From contig NC_135355.1 in the NCBI RefSeq assembly GCF_051622035.1, positions 34,267,986 through 34,331,985 on the forward strand: a stretch of 64,000 bases of DNA, read 5' to 3'. Source of the stretch: Arctopsyche grandis (lineage: Eukaryota; Arthropoda; Insecta; Trichoptera; Hydropsychidae). Made by a program: the position numbers and the translations under genes. The notes below the pieces were generated by a model. It searched no databases, had not been told where the DNA came from, and saw only the letters and a program-made list of their open reading frames with translations. How positions within the stretch are numbered: the first letter of the stretch is position 1; each line of letters starts with the position of its first letter. Below, in pieces: positions 11,224 through 24,300 of this stretch.

Positions 11224-11567
11224 TCTATAATATATTCATTATATGTAAATGCGTAATTTGCATTTATATATCCCAATATGCCTTGTAGTTCATTTTTTTT
11301 TAATTTATTTTAGCCATACATATTTTTTTCTAAATAAAACCATAAGCTTCCGTAAAATTTCCTTTTCAATTACATTTATTTTTTAATTATCATTTTAGGT
11401 AAAGCATGATTGGAGTATTCCTTTATTTATAAGTGGTTAAGTGAAGTAAGTTGAGTGTTTTTCTTTATGTATCTAATCTTCATTGTTTCATTGTATTAGA
11501 ATGCATCAAATAAATTATTAGTTTGAAGTGTAATTGATTTTTAATTTGATCATTACTTTTCTTTTAG

Positions 11568-14500
11568 ATGATCTTATTGCGATTTAAAATATTTCCATCC
11601 AAGTCATTATTATTTAGTATCTGTCATAAAAACTCGACCAATCTCAAATCGACACAGATAATAATTCGACATTTTAGCAACGGAAAATTAGCGAAAATGG
11701 AAGGTAAAAAGCGAATCGCCGTGTGTCAAATGACTGCAACGGGAGATCGGGAGAAAAATATGTCAATTGTATCAAATTTGATTGAAAACGCTTCGAAAGA
11801 AAATGCTCAGGTTTAAAATTTTCAACGATTCCTAACATTAAAGCTAATATAATACTTATTAAATTATCTCGACTTTATTTTAGATGATCTTCTTTCCGGA
11901 AGCTTGTGATTTTTTATGTGATAATAAGAACGATATGTTCAAATTTTCCGAACCGTTGGTCGGCGGTAGTTTAATGAATCAATACCGAGAACTTGCTAAG
12001 AAACACAACGTTTGGTTATCGATGGGCGGTCTTCACGAAAAAGTATTCCATTTATATATGTATGTATGTATCTCACGATGACTGTTTGCTAAAGTATTTA
12101 GTTGCATTATTTTTGAAGGACAACGATAACGAGCGGAAAGTTTTCAATACCCATGTTATTATAAACAACATTGGCGACATTGTGCAAACATATCGTAAAC
12201 TACACTTGTTCGACGTGGAAATACCTGAAAAAAACGTGAGATTGAAAGAGTCAGACTATGCGAACGGCGGTCATCATTTAGTCTTACCTATACAAAGTCC
12301 CGTCGGCAACATCGGCATGGCTATATGTTACGACATGAGGTTTCCAGAATTCAGCACACAATTGGCTAAATACGGCGCTCATGTTCTAACGTTTCCATCG
12401 GCATTTACTTATGCTACTGGACAAGCTCATTGGGAGACTTTACTAAGGTTTTTATACTGTATTTTTGTTTGTTCTCAATCTGTACAGTCACATATTTATT
12501 AATATATTGCTTTAGATGTCGAGCGATAGAAAATCAGTGTTTTGTAATAGCCGCAGCTCAAGTCGGTCAGCATAATCCGAAACGGAGATCGTTCGGACAT
12601 GCTATGTGCGTCGATCCCTGGGGCCAAGTATTGTCTACGTGCGGTGATAAGAGCGATGAGCCGTGCTATGCGATCGCCGATTTGGATTATGATAGGCTCG
12701 AAGAAGTCAGAAGAAATATGCCGGTGTTTCAACATAGGAGGTTATTATTTAGCTGTAGTAGCTTTGTTTGAATTGATCGTACGTGAAGTAATTGCTTGAA
12801 TTTATCTTGCAGAAATGATGTGTATAATATATTCAATCAAAATGTTCGCAAGGTTCAATTGAAAGAACACCAGACTGCTGTGGTCGATTCGCCAGCAGTT
12901 GATGATAGTAAATGTGTCGCAGATTCTGACGATGTCGAGGAGATGTATTATGATTTTTCAGATATAAAAATAAGACCGTCTACTGTGTTTTTTGTCTCTG
13001 AATTGAGCTATGCCTTCGTCAATATTAGGTAAGATTTTCATACTCACCTACCATACATATGTACCTCTGTAATTTTTATTTTATTTTATTTTAAAAAATC
13101 AATACAATAGAGACTTGAGGGGTAGTCCCAAAACTTCACTGTGGTGTTGATACAAATATAAGTATACATAAATCAAGAGTAACAAAAATAGTATAAATAT
13201 TAAAAGCAAGTAAGAAATATGTATGTATAGTGAAAAAAAAAAAATAACGATAATTATATCGTGCTATGTAGGATGTGTTGGACCAACTCAACATAACTGA
13301 TATTGAAGAGATCCAAGAAATGTGCCAGTAAGTTGAGTAGTCGAACAGCTTTCGAGAGGGGGGAGTTCATGAGCACGTTTGTTTTAGTGGTCTGGATCAC
13401 TGCAAGGAAAGTGACTTGATGGAAAGTCGAAAGAGGGAAAAATTAAAATCGATTCGTCGATTCGTTGTTAACCTAAGTCGAGGTTATCTATCTCTTTCAT
13501 CATAATTTCGTTCTCCAGCTACTGCGTGGTAATACGTCATGCCCTTTGTTGCTGGAACAGTTGGGACTTTATGTTCCTAACAATTATGTGCGTGGTAGAT
13601 ATCATCATTTAATGGTTGAACCTCCTGCTCGCACAGTTCTTTTTCGAATGGCTCCTATACCAAGAGCTATTCGACTTATCAATGAAATCGTTGCTGCCGT
13701 CCCTGAATGCGATATTTTCACCTCGGTGAGCGTAGATTATCGGATATTATTTTAACATATTTATCTGGTAACCTGCGCTCATCGTTACTTTCTTAATTTG
13801 AATGTGATTGAGTGGAATCTTAATCGACTCTCTTTCATTTGGGCCTCGCTGTGATTTTATTTTATTTTTTACTCATATTTTGTTTTATTTTATTTTACTT
13901 TTTCTTTCTCCTTTGTACATTTTTTATGTACTATATCAATTTTGCTCAATGTAAACAAATAATAGGATTTATAGATTTTATTTTTGATAGTTACACTTGT
14001 TCATTTTTTTTTCTTCTGATGTATTATTTTCCTTTTGTTACTTTTTTTTTATTATTATTTTATTTTACCATGTTTTCTGCTTTTCACTTTTTCTTATTTT
14101 TACTAATTGTACTTGTTTTTATATATTTATCAAATGTAGGCCATTGTGGCGCATTAGGTTCTTCCTGTAATGCCACAATGGTCTTAAACTATTAATAAAT
14201 AAATAATGTAAACTTGGCACATTATTATCTTTCTTTCTTTCGACTTACCATTAAGTCACTTTCCTTGCAGTGACGGCCACCGTTGTTTTAGCCCTAACAA
14301 TATATTAGGCTTTCGCAAAACCCTATGATTTTCCGGGGCCAAAAATTTAAGCTTCTCCAGGATAGTAGGTAGGATTGTGAATGACTCCTTTTATTAATTT
14401 TACGAAATGTTTCCCAAGAAATAAATCTCTTCTCTTTGCCATGTAGTTGAACCCTAAAGATCCGAAGACAATGGCACTAGGGAACAGATATGGATAAAAT

Positions 14501-15529
14501 CCGTATCTGTTCATTATATCATATAAGCCACAATGTAGTGCTGTGGTGGAACTATTGCATACCAATAGTGGTCGCGGGTTCAAGTCCCGGCCAAATACGC
14601 TGCCGGTGAGATCTTGTGGCTATTAAAAAGTAATAAAATTCTTGTAAAAAACACAGATCGACCATCTCCCGTTAGAATTATCCCATTTTTATAGCTTAAT
14701 TGTTGTGATGGATCCAATAAATCGGTATCCTCCACCTAAGTTTCTCGCAAATTCGAGTTATAAGCATCTTGAATTTGTTGAATCCTATAAAATGCTACCT
14801 ACATACATAGTATTTCTAGCAAATTTGCTGTGTATCAAATTTTTTTGTTGATTTTCCATAGATGTCTCTATTGTATTCTGTCTTGTTATGTTTGAAAAAT
14901 TGTTAGTACTTAATCTAGCCATATATTTTGCCTTGAGGTAATTCCTTACATGACACATGTAATATATGTATGTAATAAAATAAAAATAATCATATATTTA
15001 TTTTAGATGTGTCGTACCTGGACATGTTCTTGTAGCACCCAAAAGAAAAGCCAAACGATCTACCGACCTCACTCCCGAAGAAGCATCCGACTTCTTTCAT
15101 ACTGTTATTAAAGTTCAAAAGGTATTCTTTCCATATTGAATAGTTTACTATATCGATTCTATTGTTTCTTTAATTCTATATATATTTTTTAGGTTATGGA
15201 AGAGGTTCATCAAACGAATTCTTCCACTGTTACTATTCAAGATGGACCTGATGCAGGTCAAACTGTAGAAGTGAGTTTATCATTAGTAATGAAATATTTT
15301 ATCGGAGTGATGTTATCATTGAGAAATGATGTGTAATTATTTTCAGCATGTGCATTGCCATGTAATGCCGCGTCGCCGTGGTGACTTTAAAGACGTGGAT
15401 CTGATATATTTAGAGCTGGCTAAACACGATGCTCGCCCCGCTCGAAACATACCTACGAAGCCACCTAGGACACTCGATGAAATGCGAGAAGAAGCTGCAA
15501 TACTTAGAAAATATTTTACCAGCAACTAA
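11568..15529 (+). CDS. NitFhit: NitFhit fusion: nitrilase-like amidase plus FHIT dinucleotide hydrolase
   Basis: Exons are 11568-11810, 11884-12042, 12119-12447, 12516-12740, 12813-13028, 15007-15121, 15193-15270 and 15347-15529, joining in frame to 515 residues. The Nit half (about 46-320) resembles NIT1, which deaminates damaged glutathione. Its triad is visible as Glu87 (FFPEA), Lys161 (TYRKLHLFD) and Cys204 (MAICYDMRFPE). The Fhit half (about 366-515) hydrolyses dinucleoside polyphosphates such as Ap3A. It shows TVTIQDGPDAGQTVEHVHCH, with the HxHxH triad at His456/458/460; His458 is the expected nucleophile. Residues 1-43 are basic and hydroxylated, like a mitochondrial presequence. Met44 at 11697 would give a cytosolic form. 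The last three exons lie beyond a 2-kb intron holding repeats. Confidence 0.96.
13397..14273. mobile_element. TIR element with a retroelement-like coding fragment
   Basis: It has about 45-base inverted ends: TCACTGCAAGGAAAGTGACT at the left, and its complement finishing CCTTGCAGTGA at the right, with similarity running on into AAGTCGAAAGA. Inside, plus-strand codons 13546-13725 read LLEQLGLYVPNNYVRGRY and DIFTS, recalling the C-terminal tail seen in insect jockey-like reverse transcriptases. That match is from memory and tentative. It fills most of NitFhit intron 5. A related end occurs at about 57310-57345. Confidence 0.5.
14520..14905 (+). mobile_element. tRNA-derived SINE (copy 2, second type)
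   Basis: The head has a B box GGGTTCAAGTCC and a plausible A box (AGTGCTGTGGTGG). The body contains GATGGATCCAATAAATCGGT, also present at about 20866-20965, and ends with CATAGATGTCTCTATTGT shared with the other SINEs. It is in NitFhit intron 5, 100 bases before exon 6. Confidence 0.65.
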
Positions 15530-18313
15530 TCTCATAATAGCTATTTTGCGAAATGTTAGCAGTTTTTATATAAATAAATTATCATTTTATTTTTTCAAAA
15601 TTTGACCTTTTATTTATTATAAAATATGTTTGAGACATCATTATCCTGTTCTCTTCGTTTTATTCAAACGTACAGTCCAACATTCGGATCAGTTACAAAC
15701 TTGGTCGAAATATCGTCGCTCACACAAGGGCACAGATTCGATTCACTTCACATTAACGACCTCGAGCGCGTAGAACCCCCAAGAACATGATCTCATCGTA
15801 AAGCTACGCACCAAACGACCCTAAACCAGATAACGCTTGGGAACATGATGACATTGTACTGAACGACTGATCAGAATATAAACCAGTGCACCAGCCTCAG
15901 CCGTCAGTGTAGCCTCTGGAGTTCAGCCAAGCTACTCCTCCGAAGTTAAGCAACTACTTTATTCATTCAATAAAACTAAACTAAATAAAATATCTATAGT
16001 TTACATAGGCTGGGACCCTGGAAAACAAATAACCTCCTGTTCTTTACTCATATTTATATTTTTTTGAAAGCCAACAGGATTGAAATGAATAAAATGTTAG
16101 TAGTTTTTATATATGTATATATTTTAGTAGTAATTAAAAAAATTACATGAATCTTCATACTACTAAAATACCCCAATACAGCTCTGTACACCGAAAATAC
16201 ATACATATAAGTACTTTAATTTATAAAAAATATATTTATATATGTGAAATACGAGATTCTAATCCAAACTCTTTTTTTTTTAACAAATATAATGGCATTT
16301 CAAGTGTAAAAAATATTATTGTTTGGTTAAAATTTTGAGTATTGAGTTATGAAATATATCACATGTCAAACTAAATTAATACCATAGAAATTAAATAAAT
16401 AGCATTTTTTCTTTGTGATTTCTTGATAAAACTAAGTCACAATCACACCAAATGAATTTTAATAGTACAACACACATTACAATATTTAATGCCAGTTAAA
16501 ATTTACTATACGCAATATGTTATATTATTTTTGTAGCGATCCGTTTAATAAACAGCTAAGTTAATTCAAAAATACTGAGAAATTGTTATTAATTTAAAAC
16601 AAATATATATATGTATATATGCACATCAATATCGTTTTTTGTTCTTAATATTTGGGTTCACTAGGAAAAAATATATTAAATTTATTATAAATCTTATAAA
16701 ATCGGCATCATTGCAATGAACTTTTATCAACTACAAAGATAGTCACAAAAATACATAAATGTAATCAAACTTTTAATATCTTCTTTGCATGCTTGCAATT
16801 TAAATTTTGTTTACCACTCATCAACAAAGGCACGTGTGGCTATTAAATAAATAAAACTAAACGCAATATAAAACTAAAATGTTATAAATGACACCATACA
16901 ACACCACTCGAAGCTATTTTATAGAATAAAAAATGTACATATGTATAATATATGGTTGTGAACACACATAAGCACAGTAAGTTTGTTTAACAAAAATAGT
17001 ATCCATAATCATCATGAAAGAGTGATGGAATGTTACTTATTATATAAAAATATGTATGTAAAAACAAAATATGGTAGCTATTTCATATACAAATATCAGA
17101 TGCATTATAATAAAACACACAGAACAATATGCTGTAATAAAACAGATTTATCCAAACATGCACTCTGACTAGAAGAATGGGTTTTGTAATAAAAAAAAAA
17201 ACACAAGCAAACCTTTGTCTAAATGCATATACACATATATTTATTGATATGCACTGAGTTGATATGCTATCATACATACGTGCATTTATATATTTATGAT
17301 ATCGCCGAACACATGACGGGTAGATCAATAAATAATTTGTCGAGTGAAAACAGTGTCGGCTCTGTTTTTAATTCCATTTGTGTACATTTGATCAAACTTT
17401 ATACTCGGAAGGGATCAAAACCGTTATGAATTTACGATATATTGAATATAAAGTCGAATAAAAGAGTATTAAAAGTTTAAGACTGGCTTCAATCCATCAG
17501 ATACCATCGACTTGAAGCTGTGTGGGTCAAAGCGGTATACAAAAATCGCAAAAGCGGCATCAAGAAGCTAATACATGAGTTTCTCCATACAAAAAGACTG
17601 CTCTTGTTCGAAGAAACACATCCACAAATTTCAGGTCATTGTATCCAACAAATAGAAGCCAATCTTAATCATTAATTTTGTTTTAATTGGACATTAAATT
17701 GATTCGATAAGGTTTGCCGTACCTATACATATACAAAACATTAAAGAAATGCATTATCCTTCTAACTGTTCTGACAAAAACTAAACCTGTAATAACTCCT
17801 TAATTGATAGAAAATTCTTGTTTCATCTTTCTAATTAACAATCCCTTTGATTATATGTACATGTATGTGCTATTTTGAGGGAATTTGTACATTTAATAAA
17901 CAATATAAGAAATTTAAAGTCGATAGCAAAATAAATTTTCCACATTTACATTGACCACAGTAGAAAATTTCAAGTTTTATGTTGCTTTATAATTGTTCAG
18001 ATAAAATGAGACTTTTTTGAAGAGAATAATCGCTCCCCTTCCCCTCTCCCTCCCACCCAAGTTAGCACTGATAAATTGTCGAAATATATATTCCAAATTT
18101 TAAAGTCCACCAATTAACATTACTATTGAAGTTCTTAATCGAACAAAAGCATCAATGAATATCAAGATAATACAATGAAAAATCACATTGATTATAATAC
18201 ATTTGAACATTACAAATAAACTGGTATAATATAACTATATATCTAGCGCAACATTTACATCCATTTTCAACAAATATACAAAAACCGTTCCGAGCACCCT
18301 TTATATAATTTTT
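15530..18313. other. Intergenic gap between NitFhit and DEGS1 3' ends
   Basis: About 2.8 kb of AT-rich DNA between convergent stops. NitFhit has an AATAAA at about 15572. Segment 15620-16050 is less AT-rich and LTR-like, with a TATA-type box (GAATATAAACC) near 15874 and AATAAAAC near 15969, but I could not find matching ends or a target duplication. The rest holds TATATG microsatellite runs and no ORF I would call a gene. Confidence 0.5.
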
Positions 18314-21300
18314 TTACGACTCCAGACCCCTACTTTTTCGCTTAATTCTCGCATATGGTCCAACTTCAGGGTCCGTGATAAAATCATACAGCACTCTTGA
18401 CCACGAATGATGCTGCGGCAAATTATCGTAAAATTCACCAGCTATTCGTTTCACCTGATAAAAGTAATTGTATATTGAAATCAAACACAAAAAGAACAGT
18501 AAGAAATGATAAAATAAAATAACTGTATTATACCTCAGGTAATTTGCTGCCAGGTACGGCAGGAAAGTCGTGATGCTCATTGTGATAACCTACATTAAAA
18601 GTCACCAAATTCAGTGGACCGTAATAAGAATAAGTTTCGAATCCCTTATTGAACATATAATGTTCTGATATGAAGTGACCTATAATTATGAAAAAATAAA
18701 TTAAGCCATAACATTCAACTATAACGTACAATAGTAGCTTTTGTCTATATATATATGTAAAACAAACCTGCAACTGGATGGAGTCCCATAGCCATGAGAG
18801 ATCCAAAAATTAAATATCCCAGTACTCGTCCACCTGTTGTGACAAAATTAAGTCAATATACAATTATTTGTTTAAATGAAAACACATATAGATAATGTTA
18901 TCTATTATCTTTTGTTTAACATATGTAAAACTTACCGAAAAAGTACAATATGATTCCGTCAAATATTAGCTGTATAACTAAGTTTACGTATTCTAGGCTT
19001 GTTGGCACTTTTGGGTATGTAATCAAAGGTCTGAAGGCGTAGAAAAAAGGCTGCAGTATTACCCAGAAGAATTTCCCAAGTGTTGTACAAAATAGTTTAG
19101 CTTCCAACAGGGTCGGTAGATCTGTATCCAATTTTTCATCACCTTGGTACTGAAAAATAATGTACTTGAATTATTAAATGAATTGTGATAAGAGATTTTT
19201 TTTATAAATATAATATATTCTTCTCGACATATAAACACAAAGTATTGATCCGATCGAAAACCTTATCGAGAAATTTATTGCAATTTAGTGGAAAAAAAAA
19301 ACACAAATTATTTTTATCAACTCTTTTTAATCTAATAGACATATTTACATACATTTAAGTAATTTATGATCAAAAATTACATGTACATAGCGATTCAATT
19401 TCAGCAATATATGTATATAAGTATACATATTCATAGTCGAATGATACCTTTGTACACGATTTTGTCATAAATTTTTTAAAAGTCATAATTTTTTTGGTAT
19501 CGCAATATACAATATATGTCACTTTTTACAACAGAGCTCAAATAAAAAGGTTTAATTTAGCTTAATTCGGATTATGTGATATTAAATTTTGCACATTTAG
19601 TGAAGTATTCGAGATATATGAGCGTGTTTTGAATTGTACAACTGTGCTCTTTATACAATATGAATATATGTATGTATATAAGAATTGTTCTTCATCGCCA
19701 AATGTATACATTTATACTTCGTAACTATTTATAGTGAATCTGCTTTAGGTCAAATATATTTTACGATGAAATAACATACAAAACGAAAGCTAATTGAAAG
19801 TCTTATATAAACTTTATGATAGGAATGGATAGCTTATGGATGAGAGTAGTACTGGAATGGTATCGGAGAGGGTGCAGAAGATACCGAGGAAGACAGACTG
19901 GATGATGGATGGATGAACTAAAGAAAACGAGAGGATAAATCATAATTAAGTTCAAAGTAGACTTTAATTTAGCAGTACATATATACGGTAAACGGATTAT
20001 TTCGCACAGTGCGATCTCGCACATGACAATCGTTGCCACGAAAATTGCGAGCTCGGAATATCTAGCACTCGAGCCCTCGTTAGTATGATAGTTCGCGTGG
20101 GTTACTCTCGATGGATGGAATTTTCTGGTGCCAGATGTTTCATGATTGAGATTTTACTACCGTGTGCGAGGTCGCTTTGTGCGGAATAATCACCGAACCA
20201 CATATACATACATACATACATATATCAAAGAGCTGAAGATAAAGATGATGATTACATTCCTATTTTGAGTTCAAAGTAGTGCCCTATAATGTTTTTAAAT
20301 CGAAAATATGTATCGTTCCGAACATCTTAACCCTTTGAGCGCTGACGTCTTTTCTGTTACGTACATTTCCAACTAGAATTATTATTTTGAAATCCAATAG
20401 AAAGCAGGTATAAAAATTGTAGTTAATCCAAACACTGAGGATTTCAAGTTTTGTAAAGGTGGGTCTAGACTCTAATATATCTTGAAACAATATAAAATAC
20501 ACAAAAAAAGTCTATTAATGAATGTATTTTTACAAAACTAGTTTCATCTTCTTCATTGCTGTTAAAATGTAATGCTCACAATCTAAATGCCAAGCCACAA
20601 TCTAAAATACCCAGCACTTAGGGATTACCATCGAGACATTCTGCTATGGTTATAAATTCAGAAATTCCAGTGTAGACTAGTCTTTATAAACATTGACACG
20701 GATTACATGACCCATGTTCAATGCATTTTTTTTTTCAATTACCTGCTACCTGGAAAGGCTTAGCGGGTAATATTCTTGTTTATTTTTTACATACTCAAAA
20801 AAAAAAACGCCTGTCGGCGTATTTCAGGCCTATGGACTTGTTGGTCAGCATTCAAAGGGTTAATTGTTGTGATGGATCCAATAAATCGGTATCCTCCATC
20901 CAAATTTCTCGCAAACTCAAGTTATAAGCATCTCGAATTTGTTGAATCTTATAAAATGCTTATAATCTTATAAAAGCTCATGGACTTGTTGGCGAAACGC
21001 CGATCGGCGTTGGTCAGCATTCAAAGGGTTAATTGAAAAAATTATGTATGTAAAATTGAATTAAAAATTCATAGTTACCCTATGATGTTCCAGATGATAT
21101 TTTTTGAAGCTAATAGATATCGGTATTCCAATAGGCAGATTTGCAAAAAATCCAAATAGTCTGTTGTGCATGGGACGAGAATGGCCGAATGCCAAGTTGT
21201 GCGATATTTCATGAACAGCTGCAAACATAAAAAAAAAATTAAACATTTGCAACACATCTGATAAGATTAAAAATGTATTCAACAATATAAGCATGGAGTT

Positions 21301-24300
21301 TCCCAGACGTTTTCAGTGCTTAATAAATTCGATAAAAATATACTCATTACACGTCAAACACTCGTGATTGATCGGTACCTTAAGAGGGCTGGACAGCAGC
21401 GCCTTGTCCATACAAACGTACTATACTTCTTCCTTCCTCAATTATGGCACTAGAGAAATTATTTTTTAATATGCTATGGATATTCACCATTGGGGTGCAT
21501 CTATCGTTTTATTTTTTTGATTAATTATTTTTTATAGGAGCTAGGAGCCGCCAAACATCTATAAAATCGCCTCTTTTTTACACCCACGAAACGAGTCGTG
21601 TGCTTATTTAACGGTCGATTTAAAAAAAAATACGCCGATAGATGCACAGAAAGTATCTTTCTCATACCGATGATGAAATTTTTTTAAAAATTGGTCCAGT
21701 TTTGGAGGAGAAAATAGGAGAATACGAAACCTCGATTTTGTCAATTTAAAATACGTTTTATCTGGTCGAAGCGCAACTGTCGCATTCACTCAATATATAT
21801 ATTGTCGCATTTACTCAATATATACATCCACTCAATATATATATCGAAGAAAGGAACGGTAACAAAATCAAGGTTTCGGGTGTACAGCCCTCTTAAGAGA
21901 GCTGGATACCCGAAACGTTAATTTTGCTACCGTTCCTTTCTTCGATATATATATTGAGTGAATGCGACAGTTGCGCCTCGACCAGATAATATCTATTTTA
22001 AATCGACAAAATCAAGGTTTCGTATTCTCCAGTTTTCTCCTTCGAAACTGGACCAATTTAAAAAAAAATTTCATCATCGGTACGAGAAAGATATTTTCTA
22101 TGTTTGTGTGGTCGTATTTTTTTTTAAAATCAACCGTTAAATAAACACGCTGGACTCTTTTCGTGGGTGTAAAAAAGAGGCGATTTTATAGATGTTTGCC
22201 AGCTCCTAACTCATATAAAAAATAACTAATCAAAAAAATAAAACCACAGAAACATGTCAATGGTGGATATCCATAGCATATTAAAAAATAATTTCTCTAG
22301 TGCCATAATTGAGGAAGGGAGAAGTGTAATACGTTTGTATGGACAAGGCGCTGGTGTACAGCCCTCTTAACAAAAAAAAATCAGCAAAGTTCGACATTTT
22401 ATAGCACGACAAAATCTTCGACGACACTTAAAAGTCATATCCAAGTCTCATGTTTGCCGAGTGTGTTTGTACACATATGATAAATATTTTCCAGGAAAAA
22501 ATTTTTTTAAATATTCAATATACACAGTTATCATATATCCTATTGCATTGTAATCCTCGACATGGTTTTTTACACATTTTTTTTCGATTAAAACGATAGC
22601 GCAACAATCGAATTATCTATAAGTGGATGTTTATAGAGCTTTTATCGAGACATTCTGTAAATAATAATTGCGGTGATTCACACAGCCCACACGTGCAATA
22701 CACGAAGCACACACTCGACGAATTACTCTGAATGGAACGGTGATAAACACTGATTATATTGCTCGAATGCGTCGCAACAATCTCATCAAATCATCATAGA
22801 ACCTCAAGCGCACTTCAAGTGCGCTTCCAAGAGTGTTGAAATGCATTGAAAACAAAAATGCATCGAATCCAATCATAATAGGAAACATTGACATACATAC
22901 AAGCGTTAGTTTTTAATATGCTTTTGTTTTATTAACCTTTTGCACTCGAAGATTTTTTAGGTGCTAATACGTTAACTCGAAACGTTTTTGGTATTGACGA
23001 AAACATATATACAAATGGTTAATAGAATAGCCATAAAAATGAGTTTTTAATTTTGCATTCGAGTGCAGAGTTAAAAACAATTGTTTTTACTAAGAAAATG
23101 TTGACAGTACGCATCAAGATAATCGAGATTATACTAAAAACTAATGAAATTTGTTGAAATCTAATGAACCTAAGGCAAGTGAAATATCTGAAAGAAGTAA
23201 ACTATTGATAAATTTACTGGGTTTTGAAAATGTCGATAAAGAAAACATCGAATAATCGTTCCCCGATTATGCTATACATACATACACAGTGGCGGACTGG
23301 CCATACAAGCGAACATGCCCGATGGCATGTGGGCCCCACTATCAGTTAGAAAATATGGGCCCTCAGTAAAAGTAAATAACTTTTTAACTATTTATAGTAT
23401 ATTGCAACTTTGGGACCTAAAGTTTGGGTATTTCAACAAAACAAATTTCTTACTATATACACAAACAACTAATACCTGCTTTAACAGCCCAAGGATCGGT
23501 TAACTTTTTTTATTAGGCTCGAATCGTGTAAGTTTCAAAATTTGCGTGGGCCCATTTCCAACGTCAATATTATGTATATACCAATACCTATGTAACAACT
23601 AACTACTGAAATATAAATGGGAATAAACAAATTTTCGTGAATAATATAAACAGAACTGCTTAAAGGAATTTTGATAAGACGATTAATCATCAAACAACGA
23701 TTTAAATTTACTCCATACTTTCAAAATAACATTTGATTATACTTCGATGATATAGTAAGATTTAAATACACAATTTTAAACAGTTTCCGAATATAAAATC
23801 TATTCTTAATCTAGACACATCCATGTAAATAGAAATATACGATAGGGGCCCCCTCCCCAAAATCCCGATTTTCGATTAACATTAATTGAAAATATTATGC
23901 ATTTTTTTCAGGGACGTAATTTGGGGGGGCCATAGGGGGGCACTTGCCCCCCTAAATTAAGGAACAGTGTGAATTTAGAAAATATTATGAATTTAATGAT
24001 TAATGAGATACTATGGATCTATGAATGCTACGTTTATTTCTTATGTACATATGTTATTTTTGGGTAACTAATAAAATAATCGCTGTTATGTGCTTTGAAG
24101 AAAAACAAAACAAAAATTTATCTATTGTTATTACGTACTTACATATGTACATAGATAAAGTGAAAAGACAGTTGGTAGAAATTAAGTTAATTGATAGTTT
24201 TTTGATGACTCAGTTTGATGGTCGATTAATGTTGACCATGTGAAGATTTGTGGAAAAAAATTTTCGCTTGCGGCGCTTTTTTCTCTTTTTACATAATATT

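Larger units (their letters stand above)
8186..11567. other. Head-to-head intergenic region, transposon-rich
   Basis: It lies between the divergent SGT1 and NitFhit start codons and so should hold both promoters. About half is repeats: MITE copies at 8313-8582 and 8962-9163, a foldback at 9321-9486, a hAT element at 10139-10997 and a small hAT-like MITE at 11022-11223. No core promoter motif stands out. The NitFhit ATG follows directly on an AG acceptor, so its 5' untranslated exon lies somewhere in this stretch. Confidence 0.5.

Noticed and set aside
13839-14195. Hydrophobic 118-codon ORF resembling a membrane protein
   Set aside because: It is a T-rich stretch inside a TIR element in an intron; Phe/Leu richness reflects composition only.
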